Below, one piece after another: positions 26,324 to 34,578 of a DNA stretch of 64,000 nucleotides. Below the pieces are notes generated by a model that was not told the DNA's origin, searched no databases, and saw only the letters and a program-made list of their open reading frames with translations. Both the position numbers and the translations under genes were made by a program. The DNA is from Tibeticola sediminis. GTDB lineage: Bacteria; Pseudomonadota; Gammaproteobacteria; Burkholderiales; Burkholderiaceae_C. The DNA is taken from assembly GCF_003843835.1 (NCBI RefSeq), contig NZ_RKQL01000008.1, forward strand, positions 1 through 64,000, in the 5' to 3' direction. The stretch's first letter is position 1; each line of letters starts with the position of its first letter.

Positions 26324-27460
26324 TCAATAGGCCACATGCTCGTTGTCGCGAATCTGCTGCTCGGTGACCTTGCCGCGCATGACGCGGTAGGCCCAGCCCG
26401 TGTAGAGGATGATGATGGGCATGAAGATCAAGGTGGCATAGAACATGATGGCGAGCGTCAGGTGGCTCGAGACGCTGTCCCACACCGTGAGGCTGGCCGC
26501 GAGTTGCGTCGAGGACGGCATGACGAACGGGAACATGGACGCGCCCGCGGTACCGATGACCCCCACGATGGCCAGCGACGAGGCCACGAAGGCCGAGAGG
26601 GTGCGCCGCGCGCGCATGAGCACCACCGCGGCCAGCGCCCCTACGACGCCCAGCGCCGGCAGCAGCCAGAGCAGCGGCTGGCGGCCGTAGTTGGCCATCC
26701 AGGCGCCGGCTTCGCGCACCACCGTCTTGCTCATCGGGTTGGGCAAAGCAGCCGGATCGACCACGGAGCTGATGCGATAGCCGGGAATGCTCTGCAGCCA
26801 GAAGCCCGCGGCAATGAAGGCCACGACCATGACGATGCCCGCAATCGTGCCGGCGCGGATGGTGCGCGCCTGGATCGCGCCCTCGGTGCGGTGCGCGAGG
26901 TAGGTCGCGCCCTGCAGGGTGATCATGGCACTGCTGACCACGCCGGCAAGCAAGGCGTAGGGGTTGAGCAAAGCCCAGAAGCTGCCGGTGTAGGTGGAAA
27001 TCAGATACTCGTCGAACTGGAAGGGCACACCTTGCAGCAGGTTGCCAAAGGCCACGCCGAAGATGACCGGCGGAATGAAGCCGCCGACGAACAGGCCCCA
27101 ATCCCAGGTGGCGCGCCAGGTGGCGTTGTGGATTTTGCTGCGGTAGTCAAAGCCCACCGGCCGGAAGAACAGCGCCCAGAGCACCGCCAACATGGCCCAG
27201 TAAAAGCCGCTGAACGCGGTGGCGTACACCAGCGGCCAGGCCGCGAAGATGGCGCCGCCGCCGGTGATGAACCAGACCTGGTTGCCGTCCCAGTGCGGCC
27301 CGACGGTGTTGATGACGACGCGGCGCTCGGTGTCGCCCTTGCCGACGAAGGGCAGCAAGGTGCCCACGCCCATGTCGTGGCCGTCCATGATTGCGAAGCC
27401 CACGAGCAGCACGCCCACGAGCAGCCACCAGATGATTTTGAGGGTTGGATAGTCCAGCAT
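26324..27460 (-). CDS. cydB: Cytochrome bd ubiquinol oxidase subunit II
   Basis: Predicted 378-residue membrane subunit with about nine helices, typical length for CydB. It begins LDYPTLKIIWWLLVGVLLVGFAIMDG and includes NQVWFITGGGAIFAAWPLVYA and the late segment MPSSTQLAASLTVWDSVSSH. It pairs with CydA, 18 bases upstream. A 73-base gap without a visible terminator separates it from the octaheme gene. Confidence 0.95.
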   Translation of the reverse strand: MLDYPTLKIIWWLLVGVLLVGFAIMDGHDMGVGTLLPFVGKGDTERRVVINTVGPHWDGNQVWFITGGGAIFAAWPLVYATAFSGFYWAMLAVLWALFFRPVGFDYRSKIHNATWRATWDWGLFVGGFIPPVIFGVAFGNLLQGVPFQFDEYLISTYTGSFWALLNPYALLAGVVSSAMITLQGATYLAHRTEGAIQARTIRAGTIAGIVMVVAFIAAGFWLQSIPGYRISSVVDPAALPNPMSKTVVREAGAWMANYGRQPLLWLLPALGVVGALAAVVLMRARRTLSAFVASSLAIVGVIGTAGASMFPFVMPSSTQLAASLTVWDSVSSHLTLAIMFYATLIFMPIIILYTGWAYRVMRGKVTEQQIRDNEHVAY

Positions 27461-27478
27461 GTCGTTCTCCCGTGGGGT

Positions 27479-29050
27479 TCAGGCGGCGGCCGTCGCGCCG
27501 TGGTGGGCTTCGTTCGTGTAGCGGCCGGTGCCCAGGCTGCCCGGTCCCATCTTGGCGAACTTGACCATCAGGTACATCTCGACGATCAGCAGCAAGGTGT
27601 AGAAGCCCACGAAGCCGGCGAGCGAGCCGTAGAGGCTGGTGACGCTCAGCGTCGAGACCGACAGATGCGTGGGCAACACGCCATAGATGGTCCAGGGCTG
27701 GCGGCCGTATTCGGCGACGAACCAGCCAAGTTCACAGGCGATCCAGGGCGCGGGCAGCATCACCAGCGCCCACTTGAGCAGCCAGGGTCGCTTGCCACAC
27801 TCGAGCTTGAGCGTGCACCAGAAGGCAGTACCAAAGAGCGCGAGCATGAGGAAGCCCAGGCCGACCATGATGCGGAAGCTCCAGAACATGGGCGTGACGC
27901 GCGGGACAGTGTCGTCCACGGCGCGCTGGATGATCTCGGGTGTCGCCTGGCGCACGTCGGTGACGTATTTGCGCAGCAGGAGACCGAAGCCCAGATCGGC
28001 TTTGTGCGCCTCGAACAGCGCGCGCGCAGCCGCGTCGTTGCGGTCTTTGCGCAGGGCTTCGAGCGCGGTCACCGCGTGGATGCCGCTTTCGATGCGCTCG
28101 CGGTTCTTGGCCTTGATTTCCGCAATGCCCGGGATGGTCTTGGTGACCGAGCGCGTGCCGATCAAGCCCATGACGTAGGGAATTTCGATCGACCAATCGT
28201 TTTTCTGCGCCTGCTCGTTGATGCCCGCGACGAGGTTGAAGCTCGCGGGTGCGGGCTCGGTCTCCCACATGGCTTCGATCGCGGCCATCTTGGTCTGCTG
28301 CGCTTCGCCGACGGTATAGCCCGATTCGTCACCGAGCACGATGACGCTGAGCACCGATGCAAGCCCGAAGGCTGCAGCGACGCGGAAGCTGCGTTTGGCG
28401 AATTCGACGTCACGGCCCCTGAGCAGGTAGTAACTCGAGATCGAGAGCACGAACATCGCGCCGGTGACATAGCCGGCCGAGACGGTGTGCACGAACTTCG
28501 CCTGCGCATCGGGGTTGAAGAGCACGGCCCAGAAGTCCGTCATCTCCATGCGCATGGTGTCGAAGCTGAACTCGGCGCCCATCGGGTTTTGCATCCAGCC
28601 GTTGGCGATCAAAATCCACAGCGCCGAAAGATTGGTGCCCAGCGCCATGAGGATGGTGACCAGCAGGTGCTTAGGCTTGGAGAGGCGATCCCAGCCGAAG
28701 AAGAACAGGCCGATCATCGTGGACTCAAGAAAGAAGGCCATGAGTCCTTCGATCGCCAGCGGCGCGCCGAAGATGTCGCCCACGTAGTGCGAGTAGTAGG
28801 CCCAGTTGGTGCCGAACTGGAATTCGAGCGTGATACCGGTGGTCACGCCCAGCGCAAAGTTGATGCCAAAGAGCTTGCCCCAGAAGCGGGTCATGTCTTT
28901 CCAGACGACGTTGCCGGTCATCACGTAAACGCTCTCCATGATGACGAGTAACCACACCATGCCCAGCGTCAGCGGCACAAACAGGAAGTGGTAGAGGGCT
29001 GTCGCCGCAAATTGCAGCCGCGACAGATCCACCAGTTGTTCGGATATCAC
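27479..29050 (-). CDS. cydA: Cytochrome bd ubiquinol oxidase subunit I
   Basis: Predicted 523-residue haem-bearing subunit. Near the N-terminus [20 protein letters not shown] includes the haem b595/d region histidine. The long periplasmic Q-loop is of the E. coli (L-type) length. The C-terminal signature [20 protein letters not shown] is intact. It reduces O2 to water with high affinity and resists NO and sulfide. The start is GTG at 29050, with AGGAG seven bases upstream, embedded in the last codons of cydP, implying coupled translation. Confidence 0.97.
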   Translation of the reverse strand: MISEQLVDLSRLQFAATALYHFLFVPLTLGMVWLLVIMESVYVMTGNVVWKDMTRFWGKLFGINFALGVTTGITLEFQFGTNWAYYSHYVGDIFGAPLAIEGLMAFFLESTMIGLFFFGWDRLSKPKHLLVTILMALGTNLSALWILIANGWMQNPMGAEFSFDTMRMEMTDFWAVLFNPDAQAKFVHTVSAGYVTGAMFVLSISSYYLLRGRDVEFAKRSFRVAAAFGLASVLSVIVLGDESGYTVGEAQQTKMAAIEAMWETEPAPASFNLVAGINEQAQKNDWSIEIPYVMGLIGTRSVTKTIPGIAEIKAKNRERIESGIHAVTALEALRKDRNDAAARALFEAHKADLGFGLLLRKYVTDVRQATPEIIQRAVDDTVPRVTPMFWSFRIMVGLGFLMLALFGTAFWCTLKLECGKRPWLLKWALVMLPAPWIACELGWFVAEYGRQPWTIYGVLPTHLSVSTLSVTSLYGSLAGFVGFYTLLLIVEMYLMVKFAKMGPGSLGTGRYTNEAHHGATAAA

Positions 29051-29051
29051 G

Positions 29052-29228
29052 TCACTTCTCCTTTTCTTCGCTGTTGCCCGGCCCGAGCAACTGGGTGGCC
29101 ACGCCGGCCTCTGGCGGCGCGACGCGGTACTCGCGCACGAACACCCACCACAGCGCCACCAGCACAGCCAGCTTGATCACCAGCACGACGGCCAGCTTGC
29201 GCACCAGGGTTCGGTCTTGGAGGTTCAT
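29052..29228 (-). CDS. cydP: Cytochrome oxidase putative small subunit CydP
   Basis: Predicted 58-residue single-helix protein. It begins with a basic segment ([19 protein letters not shown], then [12 protein letters not shown]), the pattern of CydP proteins encoded just before cydA in many proteobacteria. The polar tail ends in EKEK, and its coding sequence supplies the cydA ribosome site. The stop codon is one base from the cydA GTG. It is the first gene behind the sigma-54 promoter. Confidence 0.8.
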   Translation of the reverse strand: MNLQDRTLVRKLAVVLVIKLAVLVALWWVFVREYRVAPPEAGVATQLLGPGNSEEKEK

Positions 29229-29255
29229 GGCACGGGGACCTTTCGTAATCATCGA

Positions 29256-29271
29256 AGCAATCTTCATGCCA
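29256..29271 (-). promoter_or_regulatory. Sigma-54 (-24/-12) promoter of the cyd array
   Basis: Minus-strand TGGCATGAAGATTGCT matches the consensus TGGCAC-N5-TTGC(A/T) at all but one position, with correct GG/GC spacing. It lies 28 bases upstream of the cydP ATG and has a divergent sigma-54 activator gene beside it. Transcription should start about 12 bases downstream, near 29244. Confidence 0.8.
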
Positions 29272-29368
29272 ATGACTCGGAAGCGAGCAGACCACCGTTC
29301 GCCTAGGGTTTTCCCTGGGAAGGGCAGCCGACCTGTCCCTGACAGCCCTGGGGACAAACCGCCGCAAA

Positions 29369-29406
29369 GGCTGCCAAAAAACTGCCAAACTGCCACAATG
29401 GCAGCC
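29369..29406. promoter_or_regulatory. Candidate activator-binding cluster (CTGCCA repeats)
   Basis: Three direct CTGCCA hexamers (29371, 29382, 29390) and one inverted TGGCAG (29399-29404) are clustered here. The last pair forms the palindrome CTGCCACAATGGCAG (29390-29404), and outer GGCTGCCA/TGGCAGCC arms enclose the whole. The cluster lies about 100-150 bases upstream of the sigma-54 promoter, the usual enhancer distance, and 26 bases before the activator's own start codon, so autoregulation is possible. Confidence 0.55.
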
Positions 29407-29431
29407 AAACCCTTCCACGCTTGCGCCGCCC

Positions 29432-30811
29432 ATGAAGCCCTATGCCGAACTCACCAGCTTTCTTGATCAGCAGAGCGAGCCCTACATCCTGTTCGACGGC
29501 GACTACCGCATCCTCGCCGCCAACGCGGCTTATCGAATGCTGTTCAGTCCCGAACAAAGCGTGGTCGGGCGCAAGTGTTACGAGGTTTCACACCGCTACA
29601 CCACGCCCTGCGACCAAAACGGCGAGACCTGCCCACTGGCGCGCGCACGAGCCTCGGGGCAGCGGGAGCGGGTGCTGCATCTGCACCACACACCGCGCGG
29701 CGAGGATTACGTCCAGATCGAACTGACCCCGCTGCGCGACGCGGCCGGCACGCTGCAGCTCTACGCCGAAAAAATGGAGCCGCTGCGCCAAAGCTATCGC
29801 GCCGCGTCTCCAAACGGGCCCGAGTTGATCGGCCGCTCGCCGGCGTTTTCGGCCATGCTTGCGCTGGTGGCGCGCGTGGGTCCGTCGATGGCCACCGTGC
29901 TGTTGCTGGGCGAATCGGGCACCGGCAAGGAACTCGTCGCGCGCGCGGTGCACGAGGCGAGTCCGCGCGCTGCGCGGCCACTCGTCGCGGTGGACTGTTC
30001 GAGCTTGCCCGAAACCCTCTTCGAGTCCGAACTGTTCGGCCACGAACGGGGCGCCTTCACCGGCGCGCATGCCGCCCGCGCCGGCCTGGTCGAAGCGGCC
30101 AGTGGCGGCACGCTGTTCCTCGACGAAGTGGGCGACATACCGCTGTCGATGCAGGTCAAGCTGCTGCGCCTGCTCGAGACCGGCACCTACCGGCGCGTGG
30201 GCAGCACCGAACTGCGCCGGGCCGACATCCGCGTCGTCTCCGCGACGCACCGCGATCTCACGGCCATGGTCGCCGATGGGCGCTTTCGCGAAGACCTGTA
30301 TTTCCGGCTCAGCACCTTTCCGATCCGGCTGCCGCCGCTGCGCGAGCGCCTCGAGGACATCGCGCTGCTGGCCCCCGCATTGCTGCAACGGGTGGCGCCC
30401 GAGCGCAAGCTCGAGCTCGCGCCCGCGGCGCTGACCCTGCTGCAAAGCCAGCCCTGGCCCGGTAACGTGCGCGAACTGCGCAACCTGTTGGAGCGTGCCG
30501 CCCTACTCTGCGACGGCTCCGTGATCGAAGCGAGCCATGTCGCGCAAGCACTGTCCGTGAATCAGCCGATCCACCCGGCCGCGTCTCGCCTACCGGCCGC
30601 CACAGCGGACGCGGACGCGGATCGAGCCGCCGCTGGTCCAGAGGCAACGATCAACACCCTGCCGTTGCCTGAGCTCGAACTCGAGGTCTTGCGACAACGG
30701 CTGGCCCGCCACCGCGGCAGCCGCGCCGCCTTGGCCGCCGAACTGGGCATCAGCGAGCGCACGCTCTACCGCCGGCTGCGCGCCCTGGAAGCGCGAGCTG
30801 CGGGCCGGTGA
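29432..30811 (+). CDS. PAS-domain sigma-54-dependent transcriptional activator
   Basis: Predicted 459-residue enhancer-binding protein. A PAS domain (about 12-115) carries a Cys/His cluster: C49, H54, C60 and C67. The AAA+ domain (about 132-360) has Walker A GESGTGKE (160-167), the sigma-54-contact loop GAFTGA (207-212) and Walker B GGTLFLDEVGD. The C-terminal Fis-type HTH contains RAALAAELGISERTLYRRL. There is no receiver domain, so the PAS itself probably senses redox state, a metal or a small ligand. It is transcribed divergently from the cyd array, whose promoter is of the sigma-54 type, making it the likely regulator. Confidence 0.9.
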   Translation: MKPYAELTSFLDQQSEPYILFDGDYRILAANAAYRMLFSPEQSVVGRKCYEVSHRYTTPCDQNGETCPLARARASGQRERVLHLHHTPRGEDYVQIELTPLRDAAGTLQLYAEKMEPLRQSYRAASPNGPELIGRSPAFSAMLALVARVGPSMATVLLLGESGTGKELVARAVHEASPRAARPLVAVDCSSLPETLFESELFGHERGAFTGAHAARAGLVEAASGGTLFLDEVGDIPLSMQVKLLRLLETGTYRRVGSTELRRADIRVVSATHRDLTAMVADGRFREDLYFRLSTFPIRLPPLRERLEDIALLAPALLQRVAPERKLELAPAALTLLQSQPWPGNVRELRNLLERAALLCDGSVIEASHVAQALSVNQPIHPAASRLPAATADADADRAAAGPEATINTLPLPELELEVLRQRLARHRGSRAALAAELGISERTLYRRLRALEARAAGR

Positions 30812-30914
30812 CGCCGGGAATTCAACTCGACCGAAATCCTACTTTTGTAGCGCAACCTGACCGTTTCAGGCTGGCATACGGCAAATTCCCTCTGAAAAAA
30901 CCAGGACGAGAGGC

Positions 30915-31538
30915 TCAGCGCCGCCGCCCCACCCAGCGCGTCACATGCGCTCGGCCCTGATGGCCCGGACCTTCGGAGAGTTCGACGATGCCATCCCAGC
31001 GCAGCACGGGCTCGAGCCTAGCTTCGAAATCGGCGTCGAGCAGCGCCGGCGTGTAGAGCATGTCCAGATCCTTCGGGCCGCCGCTGTCGAAAGCGAGCTG
31101 GGCTGGGTGAAAGGCTTCCAGGATCAGCCAGCCACCCGGGCGCAAGCCCGCGGCCAAGCGCTGGTGCGCGCTGCGGCGGAAACTCGCGGGCAGGTGCACG
31201 TACACCAAGGCCAGCGCGTCGTAGGCTTCGGGCGGCGGCGCCCAGTTCGCGAGGTCGGCATGAACCGTCTGCACCGCCACGCCGTGCTGCGCCGCGAGCG
31301 CCTGGGTCTTTTGCAGCCCTACGGTGGAATAGTCCACCGAAGTCACCCGATGGCCTTGCCGCGCCAGCCACACGCCGTTGCGGCCCTCGCCGTCGCCCGG
31401 CACCAGCACCTCGGCCGGCGCGCGCAGGCGCTCGGCGGCTTGTGCCCGCAAAAACGCATTGGGCTCGGTGCCGTATTTGTAGTCAGGGCCGGCAAAGCGC
31501 TCGTCCCAGGGGTTGGCAGGGGTGTTCATGAGTGTCAT
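30915..31538 (-). CDS. Class I SAM-dependent methyltransferase
   Basis: Predicted 207-residue Rossmann methyltransferase. The SAM-binding motif I region is AEVLVPGDGEGRNGVWLARQG, followed by motif II VTSVDYSTVGLQKTQ and motif post-I VQTVHADLANW. The N-terminal WDERFAGPDYKYGTEPNAFL is typical of small tellurite-resistance/thiopurine-like methyltransferases, so a chalcogen or small-molecule substrate is possible but not shown. The ATG at 31538 overlaps the DUF3422 stop as ATGA. The 30812-30914 gap downstream of the activator gene has no clear feature. Confidence 0.8.
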   Translation of the reverse strand: MTLMNTPANPWDERFAGPDYKYGTEPNAFLRAQAAERLRAPAEVLVPGDGEGRNGVWLARQGHRVTSVDYSTVGLQKTQALAAQHGVAVQTVHADLANWAPPPEAYDALALVYVHLPASFRRSAHQRLAAGLRPGGWLILEAFHPAQLAFDSGGPKDLDMLYTPALLDADFEARLEPVLRWDGIVELSEGPGHQGRAHVTRWVGRRR

Positions 31539-32896
31539 TCGTTCGCGTGGATCTTCGCGTGGATGCGCCGGGTCGTGCGCCACACCGCCCACCAGACGAG
31601 CGGGATCAGCGCGCCGGCCGCGAGTTCCGGGTTGATGGGCACGCCCGCACCCTTGAGGGCCTTGCCGCCATAGAGCAGCAGGCTCACCACGTAATACGAA
31701 ATCGCCGCGATCGACAAGCCCTCGACGGTCGACTGCAGCCGCAGCTGGAGCTCCTGCCCGCGCGTGAGCTTGGCCAGCAGCTGCTGGTTTTGCGCCTCGC
31801 GGGCGATGTCGACGCGGGTGCGCAGCAGGGCGCTGGCGCGCGCGATGCGCTCGGAAAGCGAAGCCAGCCGCTGGGCGGTTGCGGCCACCGTGGCCATGGC
31901 AGGCGACAGGCGGCGCTGCATGAACTCGCCCAGAGTCTGCGTGCCGGGAATCGGCTGCTCGCGCAGCTCGGCAAGGCGTTGTTTGACCAGCTCGTAATAA
32001 GCCGAAGTTGCGGAAAAACGGTACGCATGTTCGGCCGTCGCGCGCTCGATGCGTGTGGCCTGCGCGACCAGCGCGTCGAGCAACTGCTGGTCATCGACCG
32101 CCTTGGCTTCGAGCTGCGCCGTGATCTCCGCCAGCGCGCGCTCGGTTTCGCCGAGCATGGGCGTGAGCGCCTTGGCCACCGGCAAGCCGCGCAACGCCAT
32201 GATGCGGTAGGTCTCGATCTCGAGCAGACGCCCGGAAATCCGACCCACGCGCGTTTCCGACGTGCCCGGCGGACAGACCGCCAGCATGCGTTCGAATCCG
32301 CTCGGACGTATCGTCAGGTCCGTCACCACGAGCGAGGCGCCCTCCTTGCCCACGAGCGAAGCCACCACGGCATGGCCGCCGAACCAGGCACGCGCGCGCT
32401 CGAGCGTCTGCGCAACGGGCTCGATCGGCTCCGAAACCATGGCCAGCTTGATCGCCGCAAGCGTGCGCCCAGGAATGCTCGCCAGCCACTGTGGGTCGAC
32501 CCGCACCGCGGGGAACAGCTCGGGCTCGACACTGCCCAGCCCCGCGTGCGGCGGCAGCGGCTGCACGATCGAATAGCGGCTGAACTCGGTATGGCGCTCC
32601 CACTTGACCGTATAGCCATCCAGACGCAGGCGCAGGAAATTGCCTTGCATCGCGTCGAGCGGCAACTCCGCCTGCCCGGGCAGCTCGCGCAAATGCGCCC
32701 ATTCTTCTTCCCGTCGGACGCCCTCGTTCGCCACCGCCACATACACCACCAGAGCGGGCAGCCGTATCCGTGCCGGCGGGCGCGCATGCACCTCGTCGTG
32801 CAGCACGCGGCGCTGCGGGTCTTCGGGTGGAAGTCGCTCGGCAAGCGCCGCTGCCGCGCGCGCTGCCTCAGGGTAGGAGCTCGTGGTCATGGTCAT
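31535..32896 (-). CDS. DUF3422 family membrane protein
   Basis: Predicted 453-residue protein. The N-terminal domain has the family pattern RRVLHDEVHARPPARI and RHTEFSRYSIVQPLP. A long helical middle, likely coiled coil (about 230-380), precedes two C-terminal membrane helices (AAISYYVVSLLLYGGKAL and AAGALIPLVWWAVW). Family members are uncharacterised. It is coupled to the downstream methyltransferase. The region 32897-33005 upstream should hold its promoter; I cannot place one. Confidence 0.85.
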   Translation of the reverse strand: MTMTTSSYPEAARAAAALAERLPPEDPQRRVLHDEVHARPPARIRLPALVVYVAVANEGVRREEEWAHLRELPGQAELPLDAMQGNFLRLRLDGYTVKWERHTEFSRYSIVQPLPPHAGLGSVEPELFPAVRVDPQWLASIPGRTLAAIKLAMVSEPIEPVAQTLERARAWFGGHAVVASLVGKEGASLVVTDLTIRPSGFERMLAVCPPGTSETRVGRISGRLLEIETYRIMALRGLPVAKALTPMLGETERALAEITAQLEAKAVDDQQLLDALVAQATRIERATAEHAYRFSATSAYYELVKQRLAELREQPIPGTQTLGEFMQRRLSPAMATVAATAQRLASLSERIARASALLRTRVDIAREAQNQQLLAKLTRGQELQLRLQSTVEGLSIAAISYYVVSLLLYGGKALKGAGVPINPELAAGALIPLVWWAVWRTTRRIHAKIHANE

Positions 32897-33005
32897 GAGT
32901 GTAGAAGGGCTCCGTCAAGAGGTGAACGACCTTTGCGCCCAAAACCGGTGGAGCATCCAGACCGTGCCTCCCGTTCAGCGCCGTCCACGGCTGGATGGAG
33001 GCTCA

Positions 33006-33164
33006 GAGGCTGAGAGGGAATTGGGCGTGCCCGAAGGGGCGCTCCAAAACGCGCCCGAGTAGGCGCAAAGCACAGCCGTAGCTCGGGCTACGGCGCGCAT
33101 TTGCAACGCCCTCGGGCGTGTTTTGGGGCGTCAAAGCGGGCATGCCCAATTCCCTCTCAGCCTC
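33006..33164. repeat. Family-C inverted-terminal-repeat element, 159 bp
   Basis: The perfect 21-base terminal inverted repeats (33006-33026 and 33144-33164) begin GAGGCTGAGAGGG and end CCCTCTCAGCCTC, and extend imperfectly inwards (GGGCGTGCCC versus GGGCATGCCC). The centre has the core hairpin shared with families A and B: TAGGCGCAAAGCACAGCC, GTAGC, GCTAC, then GCATTTGCAACGC. The right end abuts the stop codon of the CsoR-family gene. No coding frame inside is credible. Confidence 0.85.
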
Positions 33165-33521
33165 TCAGCCCCGTCGGGCCAACATCTGTTCGAGTTCGCC
33201 CAGAAGCAGCGGCAAGCGGCTGCGCAGGGCATCGTCACTCTCGGTCAACTCCGCTGAAATCTCCTGCTGCAACAGGCAGACCGTCATGTGCACGAATGCG
33301 TTGTCGAGCGCCCGGCGAACCGCCGAGAATTGCTGCGCCACCTTGCCGCAATCCTCTCCGCGTTCGATCATGCCTTGGATGCCGCGCAGCTGCCCTTCGG
33401 CCCGGCGCAAGCGGTTGAGCAAGTCGTGGCGGACATCGGGCGAATCCAGACCCCCAGGCGCAGCCGCGTGCACCGCGCCGCCGGCATTCAAAGACCCCGT
33501 CCGTTCAGGCTGTGCCGCCAT
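33165..33521 (-). CDS. CsoR/RcnR/CstR-family (DUF156) repressor
   Basis: Predicted 118-residue all-helical repressor. The core DLLNRLRRAEGQLRGIQGMI is the family DNA-binding/tetramer segment. Candidate ligand residues are C58, H78 and C82. Classical CsoR and CstR place the second cysteine about 29 residues after the first; here it is 24, so the site differs from both. It is the last gene of an operon with SQR and an RND pump, whose promoter carries a CsoR-type operator, so it probably autoregulates. Sulfane-sulfur sensing is inferred from neighbours; copper or another metal is possible. Confidence 0.85.
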   Translation of the reverse strand: MAAQPERTGSLNAGGAVHAAAPGGLDSPDVRHDLLNRLRRAEGQLRGIQGMIERGEDCGKVAQQFSAVRRALDNAFVHMTVCLLQQEISAELTESDDALRSRLPLLLGELEQMLARRG

Positions 33522-33527
33522 GACCCA

Positions 33528-34535
33528 TCAGGACTGAGCCGGCGCGACCTGCATCGACGCCACGGGCTCGGGTGCCAACAGGCTGCCTTCCCGCAAGCCT
33601 TTGACCGTGGCCAGGATCAACCACACGATCACCAAGGTCGCCAAGGCAAGGCTCAGCAACACCATGGTCTGGAACGAGCCCGAGGCATGCGCGGTCAGCC
33701 GCAGGCCGAGTGCGGCGAAGGCCGCCAGCGGGAACGACAGGCCCCAGAACATCAAACCAAACGGCTGATCGAGCATGCGCCGCACGGTGGTGGCCGACCA
33801 GAGCAAGAAAAACAGCGCGATGCCCCAGGCCATCCAGGCCCAAATCGGTGGGGCGCCGAATTGCAAGGCGTCCAAGCCGATGACCGCAGGCGGCGCCACC
33901 GTGATGAAGGTGGTCGGCAGCAAACGCTCTGGCCAAATGCCGCTGACCGCGAGCCGCACCACGAGCAGGCTCAACACCACTGGCCACAAGAACAGGCCCA
34001 CGCCAAACTGCAGTTGTGCCCAGGTTCCGAAACCCAAGGCCGGACCGGCCAAGCCTGTCACCACGTTCCCGACCACCGGCACGAACAAAGCGGGCGTCAC
34101 CCCCGCCCAGAAAGCCGGCCCCGACACACCGGGCCGCAGCCAGCGCCCGAGCACCCACACCGTGACCGCGAACTGCCAGGCCGAGCCCAGCGCCCACAGC
34201 CCGCCGAGCAACGGATCGGGCCCGATCAAGGCCGTGCCGACGGTTGCGAGCAAGATGAGCGACACCGGCATCGCCGCCACCATGACATGCCGCACCGGGT
34301 GTTTGAGGTCTTCCGCCCAGGCCTGCGGGTAGCGGCGCCAGCGTATGAAGGACAAGACGGCCAGCACCACAGCGACGGTGGCCGCAAGCCCCGCGAGCAC
34401 CAGCGCCCCGGCGCCGGCGAGCTCACCAAACAGCGGCGCCGCGCGCAGCCACGCGAGCGCCAGACCACACAGGCCCATCACCAGGACGAACCAGCCGGGA
34501 GCGAGAAACTTGAGCGGGGTGCTGGAGGTATTCAT
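33528..34535 (-). CDS. SLAC1/TehA-type anion channel (TDT family)
   Basis: Predicted 335-residue protein with about ten membrane helices (first: FLAPGWFVLVMGLCGLALAW; conserved PGWF and WxF-type turns such as SAWQFAVTVWVLGRWL). The layout matches the tellurite-resistance/dicarboxylate and SLAC1 channel family. In bacteria these are passive anion channels, and a sulfite or hydrosulfide role would suit its place between an OsmC protein and the CsoR-family regulator. Substrate is unproven. Confidence 0.8.
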   Translation of the reverse strand: MNTSSTPLKFLAPGWFVLVMGLCGLALAWLRAAPLFGELAGAGALVLAGLAATVAVVLAVLSFIRWRRYPQAWAEDLKHPVRHVMVAAMPVSLILLATVGTALIGPDPLLGGLWALGSAWQFAVTVWVLGRWLRPGVSGPAFWAGVTPALFVPVVGNVVTGLAGPALGFGTWAQLQFGVGLFLWPVVLSLLVVRLAVSGIWPERLLPTTFITVAPPAVIGLDALQFGAPPIWAWMAWGIALFFLLWSATTVRRMLDQPFGLMFWGLSFPLAAFAALGLRLTAHASGSFQTMVLLSLALATLVIVWLILATVKGLREGSLLAPEPVASMQVAPAQS

Positions 34536-34578
34536 GCCATGGAACCTCGGAATTGAAGATCGTGCCGATCACCGCCGA

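Noticed and set aside
25913-28951. A 1012-residue open frame antisense to cydA, cydB and the octaheme gene
   Set aside because: It is a high-GC shadow: composition is Arg/His/Gly/Ala-rich with no domain, and the opposite strand encodes intact, clearly recognised proteins. The same applies to the 822-residue frame at 3470-5938 opposite rpoN and lptB, and to similar long frames elsewhere.
30850-30900. Sigma-54-like TGGCAT after the activator gene
   Set aside because: The -12 TTGC element is absent at the required spacing, and no suitable gene follows on the plus strand.
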